64,000 nt of DNA from Phragmites australis (lineage: Eukaryota; Streptophyta; Magnoliopsida; Poales; Poaceae), in the NCBI RefSeq assembly GCF_958298935.1, contig NC_084922.1, forward strand, positions 11,224,501-11,288,500, in the 5' to 3' direction. The first letter of the stretch is position 1, and each line of letters begins with the position of its first letter. Position numbers and translations under genes: made by a program. The notes beneath the pieces were generated by a model. It did not search any database, had not been told where the DNA came from, and saw nothing but the letters and a program-made list of their open reading frames with translations. Shown piece by piece: positions 42,811-55,989 of the stretch.

Positions 42811-44340
42811 GCCACTAAAGCTTTCGAGAGCCACAAAGTGGTCGATTATATTACAAGACTAGAGACTCAGTTTATGAGAGAAACCGGATCTAAAAATCAT
42901 ATAAACCGTATAATTTTTTTTAAAGAAAACCGATCAAAAACTCTAACAACAAAAGAAAGCGACCGGAAAGACCAACTATGGCGACTCATTACTACACACC
43001 CACAAACGGTGGAGCTCGACAGAAGTCATCATTACCAAGTTTGTCAAAAAAACGACGAAGCAGCTCCAACTACTTACAATGGACATCAGCCTCAAACACC
43101 ATGAGAACGCACCCAGACACATAACAAACACCAAGACACTCATGAGAAAGAGCCTGTTGCATGTCATCGTTGCCAAGCTTCGTCACACCCCACGACGAAG
43201 CAGCTCTGAATTCGCACAACAAACACCTCTCACCTGTGCCAAACATCAACTGCGAAGTAAGATACAACTCTAAGGGGGCAAAGGCCTCGTCGAACGCCCC
43301 AACCCTGCGATAGCCTAGCTACCAGAAGCAATGCGGTTCTCCAAAGAGATGCCATCAGGAAGGAAGCGACGTCGAAGACACCGCCATCGCCCGATCAGAA
43401 AATGGACAGAGTTTTCACCCGGAAAGAAACCATAAGAAAAATGGAGGAGGCACCACGACAACGCCCCCATGAGGGAGAGTGGCACTCGAAAGCGTCACTA
43501 CTAGCAGCACCGGCGAAAAGCCAGGCTAGGCTCTCGCTCATATCCTTCCCATCCCCCTACAGCGCCTCGACGACAATGAGCACCCCACATGACCGCACAG
43601 CCACGACAATGGCGCCGGAGAGAGCGACACAAAGGCATGCGGCACCTTTCCATACCCCACATCGCCGCTCAAAGCCCACTACGTAGGACTCTACCCTAAG
43701 AAGCTTAAGGAGCAAATCGCACACTCCATCACCGCTACCACAACCCTTGCTGACCGCTCGACGTCGTCTCACCGCACGGAGAGCGCTCCGCAGCAAGAGC
43801 TAGCGCCACCACACCCCCATGAGGCCACCACGGCACAAATCCATGCGCCTCCGCCATAGCGGCATGGCCTCTAGGACTTCCATGCCGTCGCGCCGTGCCA
43901 TCTCGTCGATCACGCATGCCGCACCTTTGTCGCCTCCGCACCAGCCACAACACTTCAAGCCTCTGCGCCCAAACACGCAGCTCCTCCACAACTGCCGCGC
44001 TAGAGCGCGTACAGCGCTGCCGCTCTAGGATGGAACCTGCTGGCGGAGCGTCTGGATCCGATCGCCCCAGGACAAAACTGGCCAAACCTCAACCAGATCT
44101 CGCCGTCTTGCATGTGGGGTGTCTTGATCCGGAGAGGCCAGTTGCAGGAGAGAAGAAGAAGCCCCGCTGTCGTCATCCTTGCGATCGCGCGAGCTTCTGG
44201 CGACGCGCTCGGGCGGCAGTAGGGCGGGAGGAGAGGTTGAAGGGGAGGCGACGGCTAGGGTTTGGATTCCGCCCGAGTCACCCCGTAGAAGGACGAGGGA
44301 GATATAGGGCACTTGGTTTCGTTTTAATGTTTATATTCGA
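42808..44340 (-). mobile_element. Unclassified retroelement-like sequence, possibly a LINE remnant
   Basis: The minus-strand sequence has a GC-rich start (CCCTAGCCGTCGCCTCCCC near 44250), a middle with many short broken frames, and an A/T-rich end that runs into (TA)n at 42807. A unit containing CGACGAAGCAGCTC is repeated at 43053 and 43193. The gradient from GC-rich to (TA)n fits a plant non-LTR element with a TA-rich tail, but no endonuclease or reverse transcriptase is present. Low certainty. Confidence 0.35.
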
Positions 44341-45911
44341 TTTCAACCAAGTGAAGTCGACTTCATAGTCTTAAACTTGTAGAGAACGTTTGTCATTTTG
44401 TTTCAAAGATGGAGTTTTATTTTTCAACTAGTCACAGACTTTATCAAAGGCAATAGTAACATGCACCAAAGTTCGAAACCCATGGGCTGGCTATGGCACT
44501 ATGCCTCCGTTAGTCATTCGTAGCGTCTGCAAAAAGAGTTTGTAAGTGAGGAAGATGGTCTTAAGACCCTGTCTGATACATTATAAGAGAACCTTAATGT
44601 CTATATTGCTATGATCAATCTTTAAGTTTAAGATAAGACCTCATGCACTAACATATTATTTTTATATTGATTCTACTCTCTCCTCTCTACCACTGCCAAC
44701 TAACACCAACAAAAACCCTTATGATTTTTATTTTATTTTTGAGTGAAACCTACCTTAGAATACAATCTGAATCTCAAACAACCTTACCAAATCAACACAT
44801 ATAATATACTCTCTCCAGTCATAAATACTTGTCATTTTGACTAAGATCTAGTTAAATTTTTAAATCTTTGACCACCAATAACTCTTAGAATATTTAGTTT
44901 GAAAATATAAAAATAATACTTAGTAGATTTATCTTCAAAATACTTTCATAATATTATATTTTTATTAAAGATAATAATAATATTTTAATAGAAAATAATG
45001 GTCATCGTACTGTACCTAGTAGTATTACTCTTTTCTAAAACTCTCTTGTAAAAGCTGGCAACCTACTTGCTTTCCTACAAGTAACCTGTTGATCAAATTA
45101 GCGATCCACATCACACTGTGCACTAACCCTTGAGGCAATTGCATAAGCTGTAATTTGACTGCTATAACTAACATTATACTATAAGCAAAGCCCCAAAGGC
45201 CTTAAAGGAGGCGCCTTGTCACTAAGCATACAACTGCAAACAAACACACTGCATTTCACAAGGTAAAAAAAATCAAATCTTATGGACAATAAGGTATTTG
45301 GCAAAAAAAAAGCCAAACAAATTAAATAATCATTTCGGAGTCGCAGCACTACAGTCTCTAAGGAGCGAGTACAAGACAGTTGTCTCAAAAAAAAAAAAAG
45401 TCAAGACACAAGACAGACTTCAGAGTTTAGGAGTAGAAGACTGGAGACACAAGACAGATTGTGCTCCAGGGCTGTGACAATCTTGGCGCTCCTCCTAGTT
45501 TCGCAAGTCAGGAACTCTGAAGTTCATTTGCACCACGTAAAAATGAAGAGGCGGCAGCAAACATAGAACTGGATAATTTCTAAAGCCAAAATAGTTTCGT
45601 CACACTGCCAGATGCATGCTTGCTATGAAAAAGTCACAATTTTGCAGGATACTCGTTCGACTGATGCCCCTGTTCTCACCTATCGTGCTTCTTCCGTAAC
45701 TCTATTCTTCAGACAGTAACAAGATTCTTCATACTGACCCAATGTCCCTGCTCCGAAAACGTTAAGATGCAATCATCGAAAGGAAAAACACAAGTTTTTT
45801 TTTTTAAAAAAGTTTACTCATAAAGGCGCCATCAATCCGGGAAACATGGATGCGAACTAGCAAGTAGAGCTACTAAGAGTGAACAAAATCGAAAGCCACG
45901 ATACGAAGAAC
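44341..45911. other. Intergenic, no gene recognised
   Basis: A/T-rich. At about 44810 TACTCTCTCCAGTCATAAAT resembles the end of a Stowaway MITE, but the matching right end is not clear. I looked for further exons of the orphan frame at 45912-46183 on the minus strand and found none with supporting splice sites. Confidence 0.4.
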
Positions 45912-46183
45912 CTCCTGGCGGCCTCCCGCACGGCCAGGTCGCCATCCCCAAGCCACCCCGCGACCAGCGGTGCGAGCCCGTCGGCATGGTGCCGCATCGC
46001 GTCCCCTCTGCCGGCGGCGCAAAGCGCGTCAAGCGCTGCACGCGCGGCCTCGGCGTCCCCACCGCCGGGATGGAGGAGGCCCGTGCAGCACTCGGCAAGC
46101 GCGGCCGCACCGGTAAAGGAGAGCTCCGCCTCGGGAGCCGGCGCCAGCTCCCGCAATCGCGCCACCGCGGCGGGCGACGCCAT
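45912..46183 (-). pseudogene. Orphan first exon of an unrecognised protein
   Basis: The minus-strand ATG at 46183 opens 90 codons (MASPAAVARLRELAPAPEAE, then AALAECCTGLLHPGGG, then HADGLAPLVAGWLGDGDLAV) rich in Ala and Leu, helical in character, like the start of an armadillo/HEAT-repeat protein. A possible donor (AGGAG/GTTCTT) ends it at 45912, but no following exons are visible before 44.4 kb. Composition matches a grass first exon rather than chance. It could be a broken gene or a captured exon; function unknown. Confidence 0.5.
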
Positions 46184-46218
46184 CTGGCCTCACCGGCGAG
46201 AGGGTTTGTGTTGGTGCA

Positions 46219-46735
46219 TAGATGGCTAAATGGGGGTACTCGGGCTGCCCAGTACGGACCGGGTTATTGTAACAGATCGTGTCGTGTCGACCCGTGTCTC
46301 TTCTTTAACTCACGGCACGGCTCGTCAGTCACCGTGCTATGCAGGGCTAATCTGGTTTACAGCTCGACAACACGGTCGGCCCAACAGGCACGGGCAGCCA
46401 AACGACACACGAGTGGTCCATCGGCACAATCAACCCATTAAAATAAAAAATAGCTACAAAATTAAAAAATATATATATATAAAATACATAAAAATATAAA
46501 AAATAGATACAAATAACTATACAATTTTGAAAAATAGAAAATAGTTGGACCCATGCATACTAAATCGGATCGTGCTAGCTAGGTCGTGCTATGCCAGCAC
46601 ACCGTACCGTGCCACGTGCTCGGTCTAGGCATGACCCGTGACCTCATGCTATGTCAATCTGACCCGTCTCAGTTCGAACCGTGCCGTATCTAGACCGTAC
46701 CTACAGTATTGTACCTCGAGCTATTTGAACATCTT
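46219..46735. mobile_element. Possible hAT-like non-autonomous element
   Basis: Imperfect inverted termini (AGATGGCTAAATGGGGGTAC on the left; the complement of AGATGTTCAAATAGCTCGAG on the right) enclose sequence rich in CGTGTCGTGTCGACCCGTG- and CCGTGCCACGTGCTCGG-type motifs, a composition common to a grass hAT-like family. No target duplication was established. Confidence 0.4.
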
Positions 46736-47087
46736 TATATTGGTGTGTAAAGTGATGGGAGGGTAGGGAACGAGGCAGGCATCAATTATGTCCCTCCCAC
46801 CTACTACTCTCAAATGGACACTACTAATTAGCGCGCGAGCAGTGGTTTGTGCGAAACACTCCGACAACCTCTATTTTTCTTTTTTCGGATTTTTTCTCTC
46901 CCCCGTTTTTTTCTTTTTTGAAAAGTTTTCTAAATTTTTTTATGTTTAAACTTTTCAGAGAAAAACTTTTGAAGAAAAACTTTTAAGAAAAAAGATATGT
47001 GAGAAAACGTTTTAAAAAGAATTAACAACAAAAATTTATATTGAGCCACTAATGAGCTATGTAAGCAGTCTCTCAGTTGCACGCGAG
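46736..47087. other. A/T-rich sequence, no gene
   Basis: Oligo-T and oligo-A rich stretch including repeated AAAACTTTT motifs. Nothing coding is seen. Confidence 0.5.
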
Positions 47088-47090
47088 TTA

Positions 47091-47413
47091 GGCCCCGTTT
47101 GGTAGAGCTCTGGGAGCTGATTTCGTTTCGGAATCACTTTCAGCGTTGCCAAACGGGCTGGTCGGGGAGTGATTCTGCTCGGAAATCACTTCCTGTTTTG
47201 TATAGCGAGGTGGGAGCTGAAAAAACTAGTTTCCACCTGATTCCCGACCGATTCTCCTCGATTTTAACACAATATCCTATCAGGAATCACTTCCACTATT
47301 AGCATACCAAACGATTTTACAAATAGAATCACTTCCACCATAGAATCACTTCCACCCTACTTCCATCACAGAATCACTCTCATCACAAAATCAGAACTCT
47401 ACCAAACAGCCCG
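47091..47413. mobile_element. MITE (TTA duplication, 323 bp)
   Basis: TTA lies on both sides (47088-47090 and 47414-47416). The ends carry GTTTGGTAGAGCTC and GAACTCTACCAAAC as near-perfect inverted repeats. The interior repeats GAATCACTTCCAC several times. The flanking sequence outside the element is itself an inverted repeat (AGTTGCACGCGAG / CTCGCGTGCAACT). Confidence 0.65.
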
Positions 47414-47416
47414 TTA

Positions 47417-48476
47417 GGCTGCTCGCGTGCAACTGTGAAATAGGATTGGGCCATACTATTTTGTGCACGGGCGCGCGGAGCCCCCCTCGCGTACAAGACA
47501 CCCGTTCTTTCCTTTTTGAGAAATTTTTTTCCTGCTCGTCTTTCTTTTATAAAAAAGTTTGTACTAGAAAAATTTAGCTCAAAAACTATTTTTAAAAAAG
47601 TTTACACGAAAAAATTCAGAAAAAATTACATGGGCTCCACGCAACAGTGGTGCGCTCGGAGCTCTCAGACGTCGTGCATTCTTCAGTGGGTATCTCATTG
47701 CTTACACGTACGACACAAGAAGGGAAAGGATAATTTTTGGACTGTCGTGGGCGCCGTCGTCACACGCGCTTGTGTGTACCATCACGCCGCGGGCGTGCTC
47801 AGATCAGCTTTTTCGCTTCCAAACCCCCACCCACCCAATCACTGCCCGCCACTACCACCACCGGCGCCACCACTCCCCCGGGCCCCGACCACCCATGGCC
47901 ATGAGTTCTAATAGGAGAACAGAGAAGAGGTGAGGGGAATCGGACCACTAAACAGGCTAAAAATGGAAACATCCCACCTAGAAACGGGATTTCAACGATA
48001 CAGACATGAGGCCTAAACCATTTTCGGCCCCATTTTCGAATTAATTTTCTCATTTTCATCCCATTTTCAGGTAAGATCTAAAAATCCCAAAACAGTCAAA
48101 AAAATATAAAAAAACAGATCGGAACGGGACAAGTCCCTTTTCATCTCTAACAACAGTCTAGCATCTTTACCTAAATAGCTAGATAAATTGTCAAACAAAA
48201 AAGAAGAGCTCAGTTGCAGCTGCCTCTACCAACAAATCTGGATGAGGCGGAATATTGCAACATCCTACCATTCAGATCCCCAAAAAAAAAAAAAAAAAAA
48301 AAAACCTAGCCAAGTTAACGTTGCCTAGGTGGCGATCTGAACCATTTAAGAACTCCAGCTTTGTCCTTTTCTGTTCATAACTTCATACGCCTTCTCAACC
48401 TCTCTTATGGTTATGAACTAACTGTGAGGGTTATGCTTCCTGATGATATTTTATTATGCCATCAGACCAGAATAGT
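47417..48476. other. Intergenic, no gene
   Basis: Low-complexity A/T-rich and some GC-rich sequence, including an A20-type run near 48281-48303. No coding sequence or element was recognised. Confidence 0.5.
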
Positions 48477-51400
48477 CTAGAGCTCATCATGGTCGGGCTG
48501 GTTTGAAGACATGGCATCAAGTTTGTTTTGTAGCTCCTGTAACATCAGGCACAAGTCCATAAGGTTCAAATCTCTTTAGAAAAAAAAGAAAAACGAGTTT
48601 GTTAAAGAACGAGAAAGAACCTTCAGCTTCTCTTCAGAGCAAAGTGCGGGAGTTGACAACACAGCGGCATACCTGAAATAGTAACAAGGAATATAAGATG
48701 GCGTGGTACGCATTTCTAGTAAAGATGGAAATTATATATCATAGAGATCTACATACTCGCATCTGCTCGGCTCATCGACATCATTAAGCTCATTACTCAA
48801 CCCACATCTAAGCCTAATCTGCACAAGAATGTAAATAGTAAAAAGCGTTAGAATTTACGACCTGCAAACAGAAAGGAAATGTGAATTAAGGTACCTTTAG
48901 GCTTCGGTCAGGACCATTCCAGCATCTGTCCCCGTTCGAAAATCGCATTACTCTATAGGTTTCTTCAAATTTGTCCCAGCGCCTGATGGCAGAAAATTCA
49001 TTTTATGGCAAAAATATATGAAAAAAAGGTGATCAAGCAAATCATTCTGCAGCTCCTCTATAATCCAGCATCTAAATACTCTAGAAACTTACATTTAAAG
49101 CTAAACACCAGTAAACAGGAGCAACATATGCTATATAGACACCAAAAAAGGGGGAAAACGAACGCTCTCCTGATGTTAACTATTCCCCAAATGGGTTTCC
49201 CTAAAGAACAGTATCTCTATAATTCAGTATTTAGATATTCTAGAAACTGGCTGACATTCAGAGCTAAAGTAAAAAAGAGCAACATGTTTAGACAGTTAGA
49301 CACAACTAGCTATTCCTGAAAGGGCATTCCCTAAAGAACATTTCTGCATTAACAATTTGAATGGACATAATCATGTATGATAGCACCATAAAAAGTCATA
49401 AATCTGCAAAGGACCCATAAACCTACATAGTAGGACAACTATTTGTTGCATTTCTAGATGATCAATGACCAATGACTATGATCAAACTCACCCATTTTAA
49501 GGTAAAGAACAGTTCAAGCCTTTGAGTTCTATGCAATTAACAAACTATTGCACTGAAAATGCAAGTACAATAGTGCACTAGCAATGAACAAAAGTGTGTG
49601 CTCTCCAGAACATAATCATTGATGTATGCGGTTCATTTTTCCTAAAGAACAGCACTACCCTTCATTTGAAGGTATTTTAACCATTGACAAGGACACCCTG
49701 CTAGGAAGCCAATAGCATTGGAGAATAAAAATGTTTGCACATGGATAGCCATAACATATCACTATGAGTCTTTTCAGTTAAAAAGTATGTTCATCCATTT
49801 TTAGAAAGAACACAACAAAATAGCTACATAACGAAGTTTAATTAATGGGTTACGGATAGAAACACTAAGAATTTAGCAGATCTGATAGGAGTATAACAAA
49901 CATACCCCAGGTTAGTGGAACTGTGTCCTTCAGCTTGTGAAGCTTTCTTGTATGGGCAGACCTTGTAAAGATACCTATCCATAACGATCACAATTCACAA
50001 ATAAAAACAAAAAAAGAGATAATAAGATAAATCATAGGAAGTTCCAAAACAGAAAGAGCGAAACATGAGAGATTGGGTATACATACTTGCCCTCCTTGGT
50101 CTCAAAGCACTGATCGTAAAAGTAATAGAACTCCTTCTCGTTACCTAACAAGAATGTTTCAATAAATTTCAATTCCATAGACATCTATACTCTATAGAGG
50201 AAATGTATTAATTACACTAATAAAAAAGATGAAGCCAACATATAGAACAGCTACTAACTCGTAGTACTGGACAATATATTGTTCTGCAGAACTGAGGGTT
50301 CATAGGTAAATATGTGCTGAAGGTATTTGGGTATTACAATGGAAAATTCTGTAACTTGAGGTCTCTCAGTTCATAAAAAAGCCAAAAAATATATTCGATA
50401 GAAATTTAGAGAGGGATGTTCATTATTTCTATCTTCAAGGCACTTCCCTGCAAAAAGCTTCTCTAAGAGTTGCTTTTAGCCGTTTTGAGTTTTGATGACA
50501 ACTTTTCCACCAGAACTTCAACAAATGTGCCAGTCTACTCAGAAACATGATAGTAGGGTTGCTTTTGCTAAAGGAACACCACTCTTGACAATCAGAAGCA
50601 ACTTTTGGGGCAAGAACAAACTAAAACAATTCATTATGCAGCTGCCTGGAGCACCCAATCACATAGTGAGAAAGCTTCAAATGACACTTACCAAAATCGT
50701 GTTTTAGCTTCTCGGTTAGTGTGGATATCTTAGACTGAATTTTTGAAAGCTTTGAGCTCGCATCATCATACTCCTTTCGAACACCAGAAGCCTCTAAAAA
50801 AGTATATGTGCAAGTGTTATAGCATCCCCTCATGATCATGAAGGATCAGCCGATCAGAAACCAGCATATACAAATTACCTGATAAATCCACAGGGGTCTT
50901 GAAAAAGTTGAATTTTTGGAAAACATTTTGTACAGTTTGCTGAATCTTGTCCAGCCATGATGATTGTCCTGATGCAGTTACATCTGAAACAACAAAACAT
51001 TATATATAAACCAAAACCATATCAAAAAGACAGGAATAGTAGTAGGGTTATATAAAACACCCTACCTGAATGGTGATCACCTTCCCGATCATCATCAGAT
51101 TTATAAGATTCAACATGTTCGTCATGAATCTCATGATCATCAACATATTCATCTTCTGATTCATTGTCATACTCTTCATCATCAAATTTGTGCCTGTCAT
51201 CCTCAACTTCTGAACGATAACCAGCATAATTTTCTTCTGCAGGTTCTGGTATTTCTAATTCATCTTCAAGTGCTTCTTCCGCAGGTTCCGGTATTTCATA
51301 CTCATCATCATGCCCCTGCTTATCCTCTTTACTAACCTCATTTGCATTTTCTCCAGTCCAACGAGAAGCTACCAGACGACCTAACTCCTCCCTTGATAAA

Positions 51401-54400
51401 CCCTCAGGATTGTCAGAACTAGGATCCTGCAATTTACCAACACGATGCTTCATACCTTGTGGTGGAATCCCAAAACAACAATAAACCTTATAGCTCAAGT
51501 GCATCCTACTGTGTATTTTAAAAAGTTTTTTTGTTACTATGTCTTAACCTGTATCTTGCTAGTATAAGTAATAGGAATAATGTCACTATGAAGTTTAACT
51601 CCTTGACCGAGTGCAACTGTAGAACAATGATGATGCGCAAAGACTTAGAATTGCTGGCACAGATATAGCTTCACAAATATCAGTATCTAGCGAACACATA
51701 ACGACACATTTGGAGAGCTAATCAACTGGACTGACCAACAGAACGCATTCTATTGACTGATTGATCATTTGGTGTGGCAATTTCTGTAAAATGATTTTGA
51801 TGGCCATTCTAGGCCGAATTTTGCTAAGACTTGAGGCCCATTTCAGTTGATGCATCTTGATCACTGAACCCTCAGATGCAACAGACTAGTTATTCCTGAT
51901 TCCACTCAATCACTAGCTTGCTGCATGAGACAGCAGAAAACCACCCAAGTAGAAACCAGGCTTAGGGCTGAGATTGGATTGCGGTGGGCTTCTACAATAT
52001 CGACAGGCTTTGTTTGTTCGCCTACTGTCCCAAAAGAAAATTCAAAGGTTGTATGGAAGACTCATTTTTTTGTCCCATATTCAACTCGCTTAGCGCCTTT
52101 GCTGCACCAACTGGTTCCATTTATTACATGGACTGTTATGATACCCTTAGACTTGAAATCATCATGATTTCCTAGAAAGAATCGCTACAAAGAATAGCTA
52201 AACGTCATTTTAGACATAGACTGGTTGCAGCAACTTGTCACTAAGTAGATTGATTACAATGACTACATATCATGAAAAGGATGCATATGAGTCCATGAGA
52301 ATGTTGGTATATGAGTTATAAGATATAGGAAATGCACTGTGTTTTTTTATACAGGTTCAACTCCTAGAAGGGTGAAGGCTACCAAACTGATCTCTATTGT
52401 TGCTCTTAAGACTGAAACATCGATTAAACAAGGGCAATGACATGAGCGATCTGCATAGTGGTTAACACACAACCTGCTCTTTGGTAGGTGCTGCAGACTC
52501 CTTCGGCGGTGATCCATCTACAGTTCCAACTTCAATGCTATTATCATCTTGGCTTCCAGAACCATGCTGACATATAAGCCCAATACATATAATTGGTCAA
52601 TTTCCAAAGACATGCTAGCAATTAGACTTTTGTTCTTGTAATACCAAATCTCAACTATACCTGCTCAACAGATGTCTCACTTTCCGGTGCATGATTATCA
52701 TGGTTGGTGGCATGTCCATCATGTTGTTCAGTAACCTATGTTCAACATATTTAACAAAGTAATATAAAATATCTATTATATTGCAGTTGAACTAAACAAG
52801 CTGCCCAGTAAACACCTACATCTGAGTATTACAATTTACTACAATATCTGTTCGCCAATATTAACCATGTCTATGTTCCGTAGTTACAGGGCATCCTTGT
52901 GAACCATGATTCCACAAAATGCTTCTGAGCAGGTTTAGTGGAACCTCCAGTCTCCAGGGCACATGGGGAGCTTCAAAATGACCCAGCACTTTAAGGTGTT
53001 ATCATTGTAGTGGAATGCTGGATGACCAGGGAAATTATAAAAACTACAACAAGCATTGATTTCTTCATTACTATGTGAATGCTTTAATAACTTAATGCAT
53101 TACACTCCTTCGAAGAATGGTTCAACTCTCCCAAGTATAATAAGTACAATACAAAATTCATATCAGACATGCTCGACACGCTAACACCCAACTTAAGGCA
53201 ATTTCAGATATTTATTATCACAGATAAGGATGATGTATTCTTCAAACTAAGATAAAAGTACTTAAGAAATGAAAAGATCGATAGGAAGTCATCGAAAATG
53301 TAGAATGAAATGCCAACCTTGCTTTCATCTTCTTGGACATGCCCATCAGTTTCCTTAGAATCTACTCCCTGAGAAGCATCTGGTGCTTTCTTCTCATCAG
53401 CGGCTTGCTTTTCAGCTTCATCTTTTAGTCTCTTTTCTTCCTTCTCTTTTCTTAAGCGCACTTCTTCCTCTGCCTTCTCTATTAATCTCTTTTGCTCTGC
53501 ATAAACGGAAAGCCATACGTCAACGTCATAACTATCCATAAAACGTTAGTGTTTGTCTGACACATCACTCTTTGGCAAATGACTCAAGACCAGTAGTTAC
53601 AAAGAGTGCACCTTTGAGCTTGTCAACAAGCCCTTGGAGTAATTTCTCTTCACCCTTCAATTTTGCTAACTCCGCTTCATCTTTAGCTAATGCCTCTTTT
53701 GCCCTTTCAACTTCCTGTTTCCGAATAATGGCACCACTTTTGTAGGTAGCCACTTTCTTCTTCAAATTCTCCCTTGCCGCCTTGCCAGCCTCCCAGCAAG
53801 TATTCTTACAGGTGACATTGCTATCGTATTCATCACTCCCATCACAGCAATCTAGAAGGCAGGAAAGAACACATACAGAGAATTAGAATACCGCAGTGGG
53901 ATTTTACCAAAACATTGCAGCATGCATTACAACAGCTCCAACGAGTTTCTCGGTCTCTACTCTCTAGCCTTGTATGTGCATTTTTACTTCAAACAAAACA
54001 ACTAAGCAATAAAACGACAAATGCCTGCAATTATGATCCTCTTACCGCAAATACCGTCATTCACTCGAGATGAGAAGATCGTGATTGGAGTATGGCCTGC
54101 ATTCTTGCAGTAGAATTTCCCCTCCGGGCACGCCGATGTCCCTGCATGCATAATTTCAACTGTTTAATTGCTCTCCACAATTCCAACACTAGCTCATAAA
54201 ACCAGTGACCTAACAGAGAAAAAGATCACAGCTTTAGCATAATCACTTCTACATCCTAGATCCTTAAACTCCCACAATTTAAACTAACGACAAGAACCCC
54301 CACAGTTATCCCAGTGAAATCAAACCCATGAAAAAAAGGACTTCTTTTGAGGCAAGAAGAAGAGGAGGAGAAGACGGTACCAGGCTCGTCGGTACCGTCG

Positions 54401-54683
54401 GGGCAGTCGCAGAAGTCATCGTTGAGCTTGTCCCTGGTGAACCTGCCCGATCCGTCCCTGCACTTGATCACGCCGCCCCTGTAGTACGCCTCGTCTACAC
54501 CACCAACAGCGCTGAATCAAAAAACCGCATCTAGCGAACGCAACAGGGAGAGGAGAAGAGAGCAGGCGTGGACAGATCCGGTGGGGAACCTTGCGGGGGG
54601 ATGCCGAGGGTGTCGAGGGGTGGCATGGACGCCGCCGCCGCCGCCGCCCAGAGGACGAAGGCGGCGAGGAGGAGGAGCCTCAT
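48477..54683 (-). CDS. PSL4: Glucosidase II beta subunit (PRKCSH-like, ER N-glycan processing)
   Basis: Sixteen exons (54683-54590, 54494-54381, 54141-54046, 53851-53612, 53496-53318, 52735-52661, 52566-52474, 51426-51066, 50983-50879, 50793-50692, 50144-50087, 49974-49906, 48982-48895, 48818-48757, 48672-48621, 48536-48477), all GT-AG and frame-keeping, give 615 codons. A hydrophobic signal peptide (residues 1-20) precedes two Cys-rich LDL-receptor-A-like units ([18 protein letters not shown]) and a long charged coiled coil (about 125-235). An acidic stretch with EIPEPAEE twice (exon 8) follows, then an MRH lectin domain (about 487-590, [14 protein letters not shown] ... [20 protein letters not shown]). 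It ends HDEL, an ER-retention signal. The subunit holds catalytic glucosidase II in the ER and binds mannose so that inner glucoses are trimmed. The symbol follows the Arabidopsis orthologue. Confidence 0.94.
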
Positions 54684-55054
54684 GGCTACGCGGTCAGGAG
54701 GAGCAGATCGGCGGCGGCTCGCGAAAGGTTCGTGTTCAGGCCAGGCCGCCTCCGCCTCCCAGGGAAACGGGAAGGAGTAGGAGGAGCGTGCCCGAGGCCC
54801 CGAGTCGAGTTACGGTACACCGTCCGTAGAATACAAGAAGTGCATGCTCCATACGTATTCGGGTATGTATTTTTGGAGTATAGCCTGGTTCGATTAAACG
54901 TCCTAATTCGAATATGAATATGGCTGACCTCATTGATGAATTCAAGTCGACCATCAACACTAGAGGATGTATTGAAGTAAAAAAACACTGGAGGATGTTT
55001 TTCTAGCATTACCGTGTTCTGAATTGCTACTTTCGCCATAAATATTAGATACTT
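54684..55054. promoter_or_regulatory. Upstream region of the glucosidase II beta gene
   Basis: GC-rich near the ATG, then A/T-rich. It is the only space for the minus-strand promoter before retrotransposon sequence begins. No TATA box was assigned. Confidence 0.35.
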
Positions 55055-55812
55055 TGTGATGCGCGTTCGGTAATATGATAAGTTGATTAGTGAAGTTTTG
55101 ATGTTGATGATCAAAAACTTCGAACAGATCAAATCGAGAACACTCGTAACCACTGCATCACTACTCCGTGGTTATCAACCGTGTCAAGATGCGATTGATC
55201 TCGCCAATAAGACTTTTTCTGTAAATGAATCGAGAACATAAGTAAGAACAGGTAGATGCAATTCAATATTACTAATTACCAATAAAGTACTCGAGTTAGG
55301 GTTCTACAAACCAAACAAGCGGCGATATTGTATAAAATAGAATAATCTAAGTAAAATTGAGCCTAAACTACGATGGCTACTGTGTATATATAGGGGGACA
55401 TGAGGAGTTCGATCTAGGATTATGCAGCCATGGAAAGAGACGTACATAACCTGGACTCCGACCCTGACACGATTATAAGACCCAACTAGATCTAAAACGA
55501 TGGCGCAACACCTTATTCTTTCGACTCTGACTACACTATAAGGAATATTTAGTCAACCTCATTTCCATTGGAAATGGCTTATCGTAAGGTTTTCAGAATG
55601 TCCAAGATTGCCTAAAATGAACTTCGTATGAGAGAGTTATATCCGTTTTACTGACATGTTATCCTGAGACTCGATCACGACTAGAGCTCAGCCTCGAGTT
55701 CGAGTAGACTTGACCTTCGGGGGTGACGTCCGAGTAAGGTTGCGGTGCTTCTTCCACGTTTCTAAGCAATTAAATATTATAAGAATTTAGTAGTAATTCA
55801 TCTAAGGAAGCA
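55055..55812 (-). mobile_element. Probable 3' LTR of the gypsy element to the right
   Basis: In minus orientation the stretch would start TGTTGTTGATGCTTCC and end CGCGCATCACA, with a TATATATA box inside. It lies where the 3' LTR of the minus-strand pol at 55990-58800 should be. The partner LTR is not visible, so the boundaries are unproven. Confidence 0.4.
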
Positions 55813-55989
55813 TCAACAACAATGAACGAGTTTACCTAGTGGTCTAATTGTCGTGCACGTGCTCTTGTAATTGGATTTTGTATGATTTGAAAATTATTGA
55901 CGGCATTGATTGTATCCGAAGGAGCCATAGGCTCATCATCCTCCCCCTTTTGAATTGGAGTCATCATCGATTCAAGCTCTTCTTCTTCT

